The notes beneath the pieces are model-generated. The model worked only from the letters and a program-made list of their open reading frames with translations. It did no database searches and had not been told where the DNA came from. 64,000 bases of DNA. It comes from Naumovozyma dairenensis CBS 421 (taxonomy: Eukaryota; Ascomycota; Saccharomycetes; Saccharomycetales; Saccharomycetaceae). This document shows, one piece after another, positions 1 to 9,818 of the stretch (the first letter of the stretch is position 1; each line of letters opens with the position of its first letter). The DNA is taken from assembly GCF_000227115.2 (NCBI RefSeq), contig NC_016479.1, positions 248,001 through 312,000 of the forward strand. The letters are read 5' to 3'. The translations under genes and the position numbers were made by a program.

Positions 1-897
1 TGATAAAGCACGTTTTTGGGATTCTGGAATTGTCATGGATTCCACTCTATCCGGTTGAACGTTTAATTCATTCAATTTAGTACTATCTATATCATCGATC
101 TCTGTTGTTGAGTCAATGAATTTTGGAGTTTCTAATTCCTCTTGATTCTCATCAGGAATGTTCGATTCTTTCTTCAATTTATCTGTTTCTTCTAATGTGA
201 CTTTATCAGGCGTTATTTCAGCATTCGCAGTATCTATTTTTTCTTTCTTTTCCACTAGTGATGATAATGGTTCTTCTGAGGATGGTTTCTCTTTATCATA
301 AATAACTTCCTCGTCATCGTTAACTGCTGATTCTGCATTGCTTTTTCGTTGTTGTTCTTCCTCTATTTGTTTTTGTTTTTGTTTTTCTTGTTCTTTTAGT
401 AATTGGGCCTTAGGAGCTTTCGGTAGATCAAATTGCTTGATTTTTTTAGTAGTAGCCGCCGTCGTTGTTGTCGTTTTTTCGATATTATTATTATTATTAG
501 TAATAGATTTTTTTTCATTATTTTTATCATTCTGTATATTCTTAATGGAAGCAATAGTTTCCTCATCGTTTTGTTCAATCCTCTCAAACAATTCATTCAA
601 AGTATTTAATTGGTTTTGTAATTCGACCAATGTTTTCCTATCAGGGACCGATCTAACATTTTTACCGTTCAACATTCCAATATCTCTTTCGAAGGAGAGA
701 TTTAATGTTTTCAACATGGATAATAGTATCTTGGACGGTATTTCATCTGTTTCTATGCTCCCTGTAGCATTAGCAGCTCCAGCGGCACCTGCAGCTGGTA
801 TTGGTTCTTTGCCATCCCGCTGCTGTTGCTTCTGTGCTTGGTGGTCTCGCTGTTGGGTAGCCTTCGGAGTGTTACCTCTTCTTCCTACTCTTGGCAT
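1..897 (-). CDS. NGG1: Ngg1/Ada3, SAGA and ADA histone acetyltransferase subunit (N-terminal part, runs off the left edge)
   Basis: The minus strand is open from an ATG at 897 to the window edge, giving the first 299 residues. Residues about 54-90 (SKILLSMLKTLNLSFERDIG, then a segment with MLNGKNVRS) match the conserved N-terminal block of yeast Ngg1 closely. The rest is low-complexity Q/N/T/E/K sequence, as expected of the poorly conserved linker. Ngg1 joins Gcn5 and Ada2 in the acetyltransferase module of SAGA and ADA in the nucleus. It is divergent from RSM24, as in S. cerevisiae (YDR176W next to YDR175C). The C-terminal half lies outside the window, so completeness cannot be judged. Identity rests on the conserved block plus gene order. 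Confidence 0.9.
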   Translation of the reverse strand, partial: MPRVGRRGNTPKATQQRDHQAQKQQQRDGKEPIPAAGAAGAANATGSIETDEIPSKILLSMLKTLNLSFERDIGMLNGKNVRSVPDRKTLVELQNQLNTLNELFERIEQNDEETIASIKNIQNDKNNEKKSITNNNNNIEKTTTTTAATTKKIKQFDLPKAPKAQLLKEQEKQKQKQIEEEQQRKSNAESAVNDDEEVIYDKEKPSSEEPLSSLVEKKEKIDTANAEITPDKVTLEETDKLKKESNIPDENQEELETPKFIDSTTEIDDIDSTKLNELNVQPDRVESMTIPESQKRALS

Positions 898-1459
898 TTT
901 GGATTGATATAGGAATGAAATTTTATGTCAGTAGGCCAGCTGATTAAGTGTCAAAATGACGTTTCTGTTTTAACAGCAATGAAATGAAAGGGAAGATAAA
1001 CCCCAAAGCAAGGCGGTGCAATGCACGAAAAAATGAAAGACGGGGTAAAAGGAATAGATGGTAAACTAAACCAAGTAATTGTAGTTGCCTGGGAGTCACG
1101 AACCCTGTTTACTCTTTATATTCACTACCCTTTTTACATCTATTAGCCTCATCAGTCAGTATACTATTACTTGATGATTGTTTACATATTTATTATTATT
1201 ATTTCCTCACTTTGCCATTTTCCATTTTCAATTTTGAGTTTAGTCGTCTGCGGGTAACATATACTTCATTAAGAACTGGAAAATACATATATTTATTAGA
1301 AGAGTTAGGGAAGATAAGGTGGATTATTGATTTGTGATAGAGCAAGAACAACAAACAACTCTAGTACTTAAGAAGAAGCTGTTCTGTTATATCTGTTACA
1401 TACCTTTTTAGCAATTCAACCATTTTTTGTTTTTGCCTCGACGTTCATTGTGATACAAG
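898..1459. promoter_or_regulatory. NGG1/RSM24 divergent promoter
   Basis: This 562-bp spacer separates two divergent genes. It holds a CGGGTAA at about 1251-1257, matching the core of the general regulatory factor Reb1 site, plus T-rich tracts. No gene or RNA was seen. Confidence 0.45.
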
Positions 1460-2464
1460 ATGTTCCAGCAGTACCCACAAAGACAACTCTTTATAAGGGG
1501 AATAAGGCCGATATATTCTCATTATTCTTCTCAATTGACAACGAGTCGAAATAATCACATAATATTGTCCCGATCCTTGACAACGTCAACTGATGATTCC
1601 ACCCTGTATCTGAATCCTGCTAAATGGATAAATTTACCACCAAAACGGATCTTACAATTATATAAAGAACGTGTCGGGCGCCTGGCACATAATTATAAGC
1701 CATGTAAAGAAGAATTGAACGCATTATTAACCACTTCAGAATTCACAGAGACACCTAAAAGGGAAATAGAGCGCATATATCATGAGACCAACCTCCCGGA
1801 ATCGAAAAAGGATACCACAGCATCATCATTAACCAAATCTGATTGGAAATATGCATTTAGACCCTATGCGTTTGATGAACTACCATCAGCATCACTTGAT
1901 CTAGTGGAACAATATCGTGAACAAAGATTTTATAATAGATTGACTGCTTTCGAATTACCATTATTAGTTAAATATAGACAACCGTATAAAAGACCTGACC
2001 TTACTAAGAATCCAATTATTTATAAATATACTTCATACATTGGTGAAGAAAATCATCCACATTCAAGGAAAGTTGTATTAAGTTGTAAATGTAAGGAGTT
2101 GCCATTGAATGAGAAGCAATTACATAAATTCAAATTGTTGGCAAAGACAAGGTATGATCATATTACAGATATTTTCAAAATGTCTACAGATAGATTTTCC
2201 GAGGCAACACAAAATTCTAGATATTTACATGATATCTTTCAAAGATTATTGAATGAATCAAAAGATTTATCAAAGGATGATTTTAGTGATGTTCCTTTGG
2301 ATACGAGACATACTATTGCGAAGAATTTAAGGAAGAAGAGAAGACATGCTTATAAGTTTCCTAAAGAATGGGAACGTCCGCAAGATGCTCCTCCTAAAAT
2401 GATACCATTAATGAAAGAATTACAAAAGGAGTTAAATGGACAGCAAAGCGAAAGGAACGATTAA
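1460..2464 (+). CDS. RSM24: Rsm24, mitochondrial small ribosomal subunit protein mS35
   Basis: The 334-residue protein resembles yeast Rsm24, a little longer than the S. cerevisiae protein. Residues 1 to about 45 are rich in Arg, Ser and Thr and nearly free of acidic residues, as expected of a mitochondrial presequence. Recognisable family blocks include [20 protein letters not shown] (about residues 50-69) and [27 protein letters not shown] after residue 200. The C-terminus is strongly basic, with [20 protein letters not shown]. The product works in the mitochondrial matrix as part of the 37S ribosomal subunit. It sits between NGG1 and HMO1 exactly as in S. cerevisiae chromosome IV. The ATG at 1460 is the first in frame and gives the targeting peptide. 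Confidence 0.93.
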   Translation: MFQQYPQRQLFIRGIRPIYSHYSSQLTTSRNNHIILSRSLTTSTDDSTLYLNPAKWINLPPKRILQLYKERVGRLAHNYKPCKEELNALLTTSEFTETPKREIERIYHETNLPESKKDTTASSLTKSDWKYAFRPYAFDELPSASLDLVEQYREQRFYNRLTAFELPLLVKYRQPYKRPDLTKNPIIYKYTSYIGEENHPHSRKVVLSCKCKELPLNEKQLHKFKLLAKTRYDHITDIFKMSTDRFSEATQNSRYLHDIFQRLLNESKDLSKDDFSDVPLDTRHTIAKNLRKKRRHAYKFPKEWERPQDAPPKMIPLMKELQKELNGQQSERND

Positions 2465-2797
2465 TGTAATTTCAGATGTGGTTTTTTAAAAAATCCTGTA
2501 AATATAAGGCGAGGACAAGTACATATAATGAATGAGAATCAAGGTATGTAGAGTTAATATTACGTTATATTATTTTTCTCTAAAAGATTCGTAATGATAC
2601 ACATAAAATATATAAATACATATATAAATAAACTACATTATAGAAATGGTATTTTGTGAAAAACACACTACCATAAAATACATGCATAAAGATTGTTCAA
2701 AGTAGTTGCTCGCAATCATTGCTTTGGGAAGATGAATAATTTAAAACTAAAAAAGAGGAAGAGAAAGAGAGGAGCCAAAGCATTATGTGAAGTCTCC
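2465..2797. other. RSM24/HMO1 convergent 3' spacer
   Basis: This is an AT-rich spacer between converging genes, with several TATATA-type runs (2610-2640) that could serve as 3'-end processing signals. No other feature was seen. Confidence 0.4.
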
Positions 2798-3592
2798 TTA
2801 TAAGTTACTAGTGTTACTAGATTTGTCTTTCTTCTTATCCTTCTTCTTCTTCTTTTTCTTCTTCTCGCCAGAAATGGTAGAGGTACCATCTTCTTCATGA
2901 TGCCTCTTATTTTCCAAATTATGATGAGCGGGATATTGATCCTCTTGTAAATTATCAGGAATAGCAACAGGAGCATTATTTGGACCATCAGACACTGTAA
3001 ATGTGCCATTCTTCTTAGCTTCCAAATATTTTTGTTTCTCCTTTTGATAATGTTCCAATTCAACCGTATAAGCCTGTTTCCATTTTTCCTTTTCAGTATC
3101 ATTCAATTCTTTCCATTTTTTGGAAATTTCTTGAGTAATTTCAGTAGAAGATAATGGAGGCAATCCATTTCTTTGTCTTTCATCACGTAATTCTTGACGA
3201 ACATATGCAGAATAAGCAAAGAACACAGTTAAAGGCTTTTTTGGAGCATTTGGATCACGTTCCACTTTCTTCTTAGCAGCAGTTTTCACTAACACACCAG
3301 AGGAATCACCACCAGTACCGTTAGTTGTTCCTTCGACGTCTTTATCGTCATCCATTGGATTGACTAATTCAGAACTTATACCATGTAGTTGATTAGCAGC
3401 AGAGGTCAAAGTTTGTAAAGATTCAGTCAACGTTGTGAAGGCATCTATCTTTTCCTCTTCATCATCACCGATAGCATTGTAGAAGTCAACGATGGATGAA
3501 GCAGTTTGATTAGCTGATTTGGATAATTCAAATAGCGAAGCCACTAGGGAATCCTTAGCTGACTTTAATTTAACTGAAGGATCGTTACTCAT
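2798..3592 (-). CDS. HMO1: Hmo1, HMG-box chromatin protein
   Basis: The 264-residue protein is nearly collinear with S. cerevisiae Hmo1. Residues 1-85 form the weak N-terminal box region (DPSVKLKSAKDSLVASLFEL). Residues 112-190 form the HMG box, starting RDPNAPKKPLTVFFAYSAYV. Residues 243-257 are an almost pure lysine tail (eight consecutive lysines, then KDKKKDK). Hmo1 binds and bends DNA at rRNA genes and ribosomal protein promoters in the nucleus, acting with Fpr1 and Ifh1. The basic C-terminal tail is the part known to be needed for bending. The gene is convergent with RSM24 and divergent from ARG82, conserving the YDR173C-YDR175C order. Confidence 0.96.
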   Translation of the reverse strand: MSNDPSVKLKSAKDSLVASLFELSKSANQTASSIVDFYNAIGDDEEEKIDAFTTLTESLQTLTSAANQLHGISSELVNPMDDDKDVEGTTNGTGGDSSGVLVKTAAKKKVERDPNAPKKPLTVFFAYSAYVRQELRDERQRNGLPPLSSTEITQEISKKWKELNDTEKEKWKQAYTVELEHYQKEKQKYLEAKKNGTFTVSDGPNNAPVAIPDNLQEDQYPAHHNLENKRHHEEDGTSTISGEKKKKKKKKDKKKDKSSNTSNL

Positions 3593-4151
3593 AATGTTTG
3601 TTACAAAACTTATTTTGATTGACTATTTGTATTTGATCTTTGGTCTTTCGTGTTTGGTCAAGTCAAGTCCCAGTGTATCTGTCTGTCTGTCTAGCCATGG
3701 AAGTAAACTAAGCCTAGTAGCTAGTAGCTAGAAAGGAGAGGAACAATGTAGTTACCGGTTACATTTCTTACCAATTTGTCCCTTTAGAAGGAGAAAGTTA
3801 GAAGGAATTCTCCTTCCACACTGGAAAATTTTCTGCCCAGCAAACTCTCACGACAACAAATGTTGCGATTTTTTTTCAGTTGATGGTGTTACCCTTCTTA
3901 TCTGAGAAAAATATCAGCCGTCTAAAGTGATACTAAATTGCTATTCAGGGTAACAGCTAGTGACTATTTAGCCGCCGAAAGAAAATTGTTAGTATTTTTC
4001 CGCATTGGTGATAATCTGACACTTTGGAGAAGTATCATCACCTAAGGAACAACAATAATAAGCATGCCTATTACACCTATGAGAATTCTCGAGAATTCTC
4101 TACGTACGTACGTACGTACAGGCAGATTGTAGCCAGAGAGAAATAAGAAAT
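3593..4151. promoter_or_regulatory. HMO1/ARG82 divergent promoter with palindrome and TACG repeat
   Basis: This 559-bp spacer holds a (TGTC)n-like run near 3670-3690. It also has a 20-bp perfect palindrome made of two GAGAATTCTC units (4081-4100), followed at once by a (TACG)n run (about 4101-4118), some 35-70 bp before the ARG82 start. Whether either is a protein-binding site is unknown. Confidence 0.45.
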
Positions 4152-5261
4152 ATGAATAAATATAAAGAATTGGAACACAAAGCAGCAGGTCATGATGGCA
4201 CACTTACAGATGATGAAGGTCTCTTAGTCTTCAAACCTGCCTTAACGCAAGAAATAGATTTCTATAAAGCTGTTCATCAACTATCTACTGCTAGTAACGC
4301 GGATGATAGTTTTTCAAATGGTGATGTTCCATTGTATTCATGGATGCCAACTTTCTTGGGTGTATTAGATGAAGGTACTACTACTACCACCACGGAGTCA
4401 GATGGAGCTGCGGTACCACAGTATGTCTTGGAAGATCCTCATATGGACAGTACAATTTTGAAACAAGTGGTAGAAGATACAGATAAAATTACCTTGAATA
4501 AGAAAAAATATATCGTTTTGGAAAATTTACTTCATGGGTTTAAAAAACCAAATGTCTTAGATATCAAATTAGGGAAAATATTATATGATGAAAATGCTAC
4601 TGCTGACAAAAGACAACGTTTGACTATGGTTAGTAATACTACCACTTCTAGTACGTTAGGCTTTAGAATATGTGGTATGAAAATAAGGCAAAATTCCGTG
4701 ACAGATTATTTGTCTCAAGATCATTATGAGAATGACTTTAATAATTATGTATTCATCAACAAAAAATTTGGTAGAACAAGGACACAAAAAGATATCAAAG
4801 ATGCATTTAAGTTGTATTTTGGAGCAGATACATTGTCTAAAGAACGAATAAGTTCCTTATTGACCATTTTCTTACAGAGGTTACAGTTATTTTATAACAC
4901 CTTATTGAATCAAGAAATACGAATGATTTCCTCTAGCTTGTTATTCATATATGAAACTGACTCGGATCGTTGGGATATATTAAATAATGAGGATTCTATG
5001 CTAAGAGATAATTTTTTGCAATCCGACGATGATGATGATGATGATGATGATGACGATGAATATGAAGGTGAGGACAACGAAGTGTTGACGGCCAAAAATT
5101 CACGGTTAAAGCATTCACAGTTAAGTTCTATGTCATTGATAGATTTCGCACATTCTAAATTTACGCCTGGGCAAGGATATGATGAGAATGTCATAGAAGG
5201 TGTGGAAAGTTTGATACAAAAATTTAAGGATCTCATAGAAGATCATAATGGCACGTTATGA
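4152..5261 (+). CDS. ARG82: Arg82, inositol polyphosphate multikinase
   Basis: The 369-residue protein carries the inositol-phosphate kinase signature PxxxDxKxG at residues 133-141 (PNVLDIKLG). It also carries the family's C-terminal block IDFAHSKFTPGQGYDENVIE (about 333-352) and SSLLFIYETDSDRW (about 259-272). The enzyme phosphorylates inositol tris- and tetrakisphosphate in the nucleus and also acts as a cofactor of the ArgR-Mcm1 complex. An aspartate run of about 11 residues encoded by GAT repeats (5027-5060) sits before the C-terminal block; S. cerevisiae Arg82 also has an acidic stretch there. It is divergent from HMO1 and convergent with SUP35, as in S. cerevisiae. Confidence 0.94.
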   Translation: MNKYKELEHKAAGHDGTLTDDEGLLVFKPALTQEIDFYKAVHQLSTASNADDSFSNGDVPLYSWMPTFLGVLDEGTTTTTTESDGAAVPQYVLEDPHMDSTILKQVVEDTDKITLNKKKYIVLENLLHGFKKPNVLDIKLGKILYDENATADKRQRLTMVSNTTTSSTLGFRICGMKIRQNSVTDYLSQDHYENDFNNYVFINKKFGRTRTQKDIKDAFKLYFGADTLSKERISSLLTIFLQRLQLFYNTLLNQEIRMISSSLLFIYETDSDRWDILNNEDSMLRDNFLQSDDDDDDDDDDDEYEGEDNEVLTAKNSRLKHSQLSSMSLIDFAHSKFTPGQGYDENVIEGVESLIQKFKDLIEDHNGTL

Positions 5262-5455
5262 TTTAGAGTTTATCATCAACTTCCTTCACACATACTAGAA
5301 AATATCTTATATACTTTTGGGATCTTTCATTTTATTTTTGGTCATGTATAAATTAAGATATATATAGGGAAATGGTTAAAAATATGTTACAAATATGGAC
5401 AGGATAAATGACCATTTTTTCTTCCAATTTTCAGTTGCATGCTTAGAATAGCAAA

Positions 5456-7510
5456 TCACTCAATGATCTTCATAATCTTCCCAATGGCAATGGTAGTACC
5501 TTGATCTCTTAATGTAAATCTACCTAATTGTGGGTAATCTTCATAAGTTTCAACACAAACAGGAACTTCTGTTTCTACAAGGGCAATAATCTTCATACCT
5601 TTCTTAGCGAAAGCAGGTGGTTTCTTAGATTTACGGTTGGTACCTTTTTCTAACTTATGTAGTAATCTTGTGATCGTTACTTCTTCAATGGCAGTATGAA
5701 CGTGCATAACACATGAATAACCAGCAGACATGATAGATTTTAATTCCACAATGGCAATCTGTGCGACAAATTTAGTAACGTTCTTAACAGGATTCTTTGG
5801 AGATGTTAAGACAAACCCAGCCGATACATCTTCTTCTTCAACACCTTTAATTCTTAATTTAACTTGTTCACCACAAACAGCCATATCAACTTCAGCTTCA
5901 GTTTCGTTATAAATATTTTGAATTTCCACAGGTACTTTATTTGGCATCATTATAGTAGATTGACCCTTCTTAATATGGCCAGATTCAATTTTACCTTCCA
6001 CGACAGTACCCATATCTTTCATCTTAGAAGCGATTGGTAACATGAATGGAGCATTAATATGACGGTCAACATGATTCATACTATCTAGATATTCCAATAG
6101 AGATGGGCCAGTATACCATGGACAAACCTTTGGATCCACACGATCTTTTAGACCAGCACCACTGTAACCAGAAACAGGCATATAAACAACATCTTCTTTA
6201 TTATAACCAATAGCTTTCAAGAAGTTGGTCAAGTTCTTAACACATTGATCGTAACGTTCTTCAGACCAATTAACAGTTGGATCGTCCATCTTATTAATAG
6301 TAACAATCATCTTATTAACACCTTGAGTCTTAGCTAACAAAGCATGTTCACGAGTTTGACCCCCTTTTTCAAACCCAGTTTCATATTCACCCTTTCTCGC
6401 AGAAATAACCAAGATACCAACATCAGCTTGAGACGCACCACCAATCATTTCAGAAACATACATCTTATGACCTGGAGCATCCAAGATAGTATAACGTCTC
6501 TTTTCAGTTTCGAAATAAGCCTTACCTACTTCAATAGTTTTACCATCATTTCTTTCTTCCTTATTGGTATCCATAACCCAAGATAAATACCAACCTTGTC
6601 TACCAGCATCTTTAGCTTCTCTTTCATATTTTTCAATGGTTCTCTTATCCACAGAACCTGTCAAATATAATAGATTACCACCCATAGTGGATTTCCCTGC
6701 ATCAACGTGACCCATAAAGATAATGGAGACATGATCTTTACCACCAAACATATCTTGAACAACTTCTTCGTCAACTTCATCTTCTTGTTCTTTGATAAGG
6801 GTATCTGCGTCTGTAGTTGTAGTTGTAGTTGTGGTGGTGGTGGTAGTACTTTCTTCAGTGGTTGTTTTATCGGTAATTTTCAACTCAGAGACATTTGGTA
6901 GTTCCTCCTCAGTAGTGGTAGTAGTGTTAGTTGTTGATTGTTCTTCAGTTGTCTTTTCGGGAGTAGTATCCTTTGGTTCAGGTTTCTTGGTAGCGTTAGC
7001 TAATTTGATACCAGAACTAGAAACCAATTTCAAGGTTTTCTTAGGTTTTGGAGCAGATGTAGTGGCACCAGTAGGTTGCTGTTGTTGTTGGAAATCCTTC
7101 AATGACATACCTTGATTGGTTGATTGTTGGTTATAAGCTTGATAACCTTGGTTTTGATTGTATGATTTATAGTTATTATTACGACCACCCTGTTGGTAAC
7201 CACCCTGTTGGTAACCACCTTGCTGGTTGTAACCTTGGTATGATTGGTAACCTTGTTGTGGTTGAAAACCTTGAGCCTGTGGGTTATATTGTTGGTAGGG
7301 TTGATAACCTTGTTGTTGTTGCTGTTGCTGTGGTTGATATTGTTGTTGTTGGTTGTAACCTTGATAACCTTGATAACCTTGGTAGGATTGATAACCAGCT
7401 GTTTGTTGATTCCCTTGTGGATTTTGGTAATATTGTTGGTAGTTTTGGTAACTATTGTTACCACCTTGTTGGGCGTTTCCTTGTTGTTGTTGTTGGTTTG
7501 GATTAGACAT
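5456..7510 (-). CDS. SUP35: Sup35, translation termination factor eRF3 with prion-forming domain
   Basis: The 684-residue protein has three parts. Residues 1-134 are a Q/Y/G/N-rich prion-type N domain with degenerate repeats ([15 protein letters not shown]; three QGGY units near 97-108). Residues 135 to about 253 are the M region, starting MSLKDFQ and including [18 protein letters not shown]; it is unusually threonine-rich, with a 12-Thr run at about 222-233. Residues from about 254 are the eRF3 GTPase: P-loop GHVDAGKS at 267-274, then DAPGH and NKMD, followed by two EF-Tu-like beta-barrel domains ending KIMKIIE. It works with Sup45 in the cytosol to release finished proteins at stop codons. 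Adjacent HSP42 is on the same strand, as in S. cerevisiae (YDR171W-YDR172W). Confidence 0.97.
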   Translation of the reverse strand: MSNPNQQQQQGNAQQGGNNSYQNYQQYYQNPQGNQQTAGYQSYQGYQGYQGYNQQQQYQPQQQQQQQGYQPYQQYNPQAQGFQPQQGYQSYQGYNQQGGYQQGGYQQGGRNNNYKSYNQNQGYQAYNQQSTNQGMSLKDFQQQQQPTGATTSAPKPKKTLKLVSSSGIKLANATKKPEPKDTTPEKTTEEQSTTNTTTTTEEELPNVSELKITDKTTTEESTTTTTTTTTTTTDADTLIKEQEDEVDEEVVQDMFGGKDHVSIIFMGHVDAGKSTMGGNLLYLTGSVDKRTIEKYEREAKDAGRQGWYLSWVMDTNKEERNDGKTIEVGKAYFETEKRRYTILDAPGHKMYVSEMIGGASQADVGILVISARKGEYETGFEKGGQTREHALLAKTQGVNKMIVTINKMDDPTVNWSEERYDQCVKNLTNFLKAIGYNKEDVVYMPVSGYSGAGLKDRVDPKVCPWYTGPSLLEYLDSMNHVDRHINAPFMLPIASKMKDMGTVVEGKIESGHIKKGQSTIMMPNKVPVEIQNIYNETEAEVDMAVCGEQVKLRIKGVEEEDVSAGFVLTSPKNPVKNVTKFVAQIAIVELKSIMSAGYSCVMHVHTAIEEVTITRLLHKLEKGTNRKSKKPPAFAKKGMKIIALVETEVPVCVETYEDYPQLGRFTLRDQGTTIAIGKIMKIIE

Positions 7511-8005
7511 TTTCCTAGTTCCTTATATGTCACGATCTAGAATGCTAGTTGGTGTAGTTTCCTGGACCTGGAAGGTGTATACTATTACTACGTTTTACCT
7601 GCTTGTTTGTTTTCATTTTCTATCTAATATATAACGTTAAATTATTTTAATGTGAGATGGCCTTAATGTTTTAGTTTCTTGGTTTTTACAAATTTTATGA
7701 AAATTTTTCAAAAGTGAGGACCGTTTATAGCGATCAAAAAAGTTGCCAGTGTTAAGAACTCCGGAATGGAGAAGACAGCAAAGAAAAAAGTTGTCGTAAA
7801 GTGTCACTGATATGACTGGAATGATTAATGTTGATCCTTTTTGCAATTATTATGGACATACGTTTTTATTCGAGAGTGCAGCCCTACGGCAACTTGCATC
7901 TTTGTAAGACAAAAATTTTTGAGCTTGTAATTTTCGATAAAAAGGTCGTAAGATAAATCGTATATAACATATACTATATATATTCTATTTTATGTTTTCG
8001 TTCTT
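7511..8005. promoter_or_regulatory. SUP35 promoter / HSP42 3' region
   Basis: This 495-bp spacer lies between same-strand genes. It contains AT runs near 7970-7985, likely the HSP42 3' end. No gene was recognised; a 69-codon frame at 7637-7846 has no resemblance to anything I know. Confidence 0.35.
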
Positions 8006-9343
8006 TTAAATAATTTGTACAGGATTTGGATTCTCTTCGAAGGCTAATTCTTCATCAGGAACATCTTCAATGACGATTCTTTTTTTTGGAGCAGGTTTCT
8101 CGGATCCATCAACAATTTTTGGAACTTTAATTTGAAGTAAACCATTATTATAAGTGGCTTTGATTTCTTCATCCTTTATACGTGGTAATACGGGGAATTT
8201 AATCGTTCTTTCAAAGGCACCATATTTTAATTCGGTGATCTTCAAATATTTTTCATCAATACCTAGTTTGTCCTCTACGTTCCCCTTTACTAATAATTCA
8301 TGAGATGATGGATGATAATCAATCTTAAAATCTTTGGAATTGGCACCAGGTAAAGCTAGAACTACTACATAATGATCTTTAAGGTTATATAGGTTAACCT
8401 CAGGTGAGAATGGTAAATCTAATCTTGTCTCTGGTTTTGAAATTTGTAATGGATCAGGAATTGGGGATGGTGCTTGCAAATGTGCAAATGAAGATGAATT
8501 TCTTTTCAATTTTGGCTTGAATGATTCCTTAGTGGCAGTTGGTTCTTTTAAAGGTGGAACTTCTTCTTCTTCTTCTTCTTCTTCCTCCTTCTCTTTTTCT
8601 ACTTCCTTTTCTTCTTTTGGTTGCCCAACTTCAGAAGTACGTTCTTCTACTTTCTCTTCAACGTCACTTTGAGCTTGTTCATTTTCCTCCCCTTGTTGTT
8701 CTTTTTGTTCTTGCTGTTTTTGTTGCTGTTCATGCTGTTGTTCATCATTATCCGATTCACTAGGTTCAAAATCAGGTTCATTAGATGGAGGAGGAACACC
8801 CAATAATGAACTCAACAATTGAGAAAGAGGATGTTCAGGATATTGTTCTCTTGTGTCAGTAACCCCCCTCCTATTATTTTGATGATAGTATGATGGTTCT
8901 TGATTACCCTTTTCTTCATCAGCAGTCATATCTTGGTCTTGATCTTCTTCTTCTTCTTCTTTTCCTTCATCGTCGTTATCGTAGTCATATTCTGGATTAT
9001 AATAGTAAGCTTGAGGAGGCATTCTGTAGAAATAACTACCTGGAGTACCACGATCAGGATATCCAAATCCGAAGGGATTAGGTGGGAAACCATGTACAGG
9101 TTGTGAAGGAGGAGGTGGTGGTGGTGCAGCACCAAATGTATGAGGATGCGGATGAGGATGACGAGGATGGTGATGATGAGGATGATGAGAATGATGACTT
9201 CCAGGATTTGAAGAAGACAATGGATGTCCTGAGGACTCAGGTCTGTTACGAGGCAATGGCTCGTTTGGGTTCCTTAATTGAGATTGGTTCGATAATGCAT
9301 TTAGAACATCGTATAATGATAGAGAAGGTTGGTAGAAACTCAT
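8006..9343 (-). CDS. HSP42: Hsp42, small heat-shock protein
   Basis: The 445-residue protein starts MSFYQPSLSLYDVLNALSNQ, the characteristic N-terminus of yeast Hsp42. It continues with His/Pro- and Tyr-rich prion-like sequence, then long acidic and glutamine stretches. The alpha-crystallin domain occupies roughly residues 305-425, with GAFERTIKFP and NNGLLQIKVPK. The tail ends PNPVQII. Hsp42 is a cytosolic chaperone that sequesters misfolded proteins into peripheral aggregates. At 445 residues it is clearly longer than the S. cerevisiae protein (about 375), the extra length lying in the disordered N-terminal half. The promoter carries heat- and stress-response sites, described separately. 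Confidence 0.96.
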   Translation of the reverse strand: MSFYQPSLSLYDVLNALSNQSQLRNPNEPLPRNRPESSGHPLSSSNPGSHHSHHPHHHHPRHPHPHPHTFGAAPPPPPPSQPVHGFPPNPFGFGYPDRGTPGSYFYRMPPQAYYYNPEYDYDNDDEGKEEEEEDQDQDMTADEEKGNQEPSYYHQNNRRGVTDTREQYPEHPLSQLLSSLLGVPPPSNEPDFEPSESDNDEQQHEQQQKQQEQKEQQGEENEQAQSDVEEKVEERTSEVGQPKEEKEVEKEKEEEEEEEEEVPPLKEPTATKESFKPKLKRNSSSFAHLQAPSPIPDPLQISKPETRLDLPFSPEVNLYNLKDHYVVVLALPGANSKDFKIDYHPSSHELLVKGNVEDKLGIDEKYLKITELKYGAFERTIKFPVLPRIKDEEIKATYNNGLLQIKVPKIVDGSEKPAPKKRIVIEDVPDEELAFEENPNPVQII

Positions 9344-9435
9344 TTTTTCAGGTGGATTTACCTGTTAATGTAGTGTATATATTTATTCAGATTTAGCTTT
9401 GTAGTGTCACTTTGCTACTGTCAAAGAACAGTTGA

Positions 9436-9471
9436 AGTTAGGTCAGTTAGGTCAGTTAGGTCAGTTAGGTC
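9436..9471. repeat. Four tandem copies of AGTTAGGTC in the HSP42 promoter
   Basis: Four exact 9-bp units (AGTTAGGTC) lie 93-128 bp upstream of the HSP42 ATG. The spacing places them in the core promoter or 5' UTR. No known factor site is assigned. Confidence 0.7.
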
Positions 9472-9627
9472 AATTCTTGGAAGCAGCAAAACAGAGACGG
9501 TTGAATGGTTTTCCATGGGAGTGAGATCTTTCCTTTTATAGTTCTAGTAATTTTCATTAGATTTGCCACTTGCTACTATCAATTGAAATAGGCTAATAAT
9601 AAGCTGCCCCGAAGCTGTCTTCATGCT

Positions 9628-9648
9628 CCCCTTGCCCCCCCCCCCCCT
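9628..9648. promoter_or_regulatory. Stress response elements (CCCCT, two copies) upstream of HSP42
   Basis: CCCCT occurs at 9628-9632 and 9644-9648, the second at the end of a C run. This is the Msn2/Msn4 stress element read on the opposite strand, about 290 bp upstream of the ATG. It fits stress induction of HSP42, but binding is inferred. Confidence 0.5.
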
Positions 9649-9803
9649 TACTTACTATGAATTACAATGGACTTTCTTGTTTCCACGGGCACTTTCCGCA
9701 CAGTGTTCCGCTTTCCGTACAGTGTTCCACTTGCTGTTCCACTTGCTGTCCCAATTCCAATTCTGCACTGCGAGAACAGAACAACGCAGCGCCAGAGTAG
9801 GCC

Positions 9804-9818
9804 GGAATCTTCTAGAAG
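9804..9818. promoter_or_regulatory. Canonical three-unit heat-shock element upstream of HSP42
   Basis: The sequence reads gGAAt cTTCt aGAAg, a perfect nGAAnnTTCnnGAAn array for an Hsf1 trimer, about 460 bp upstream of the HSP42 ATG. No other gene start is closer, so HSP42 is the likely target. Confidence 0.7.

Noticed and set aside
7099..7533. Long open frames overlapping the SUP35 prion domain on both strands
   Set aside because: They arise from the repetitive CAA/GGT-rich codons of SUP35; their translations are simple repeats without domains.
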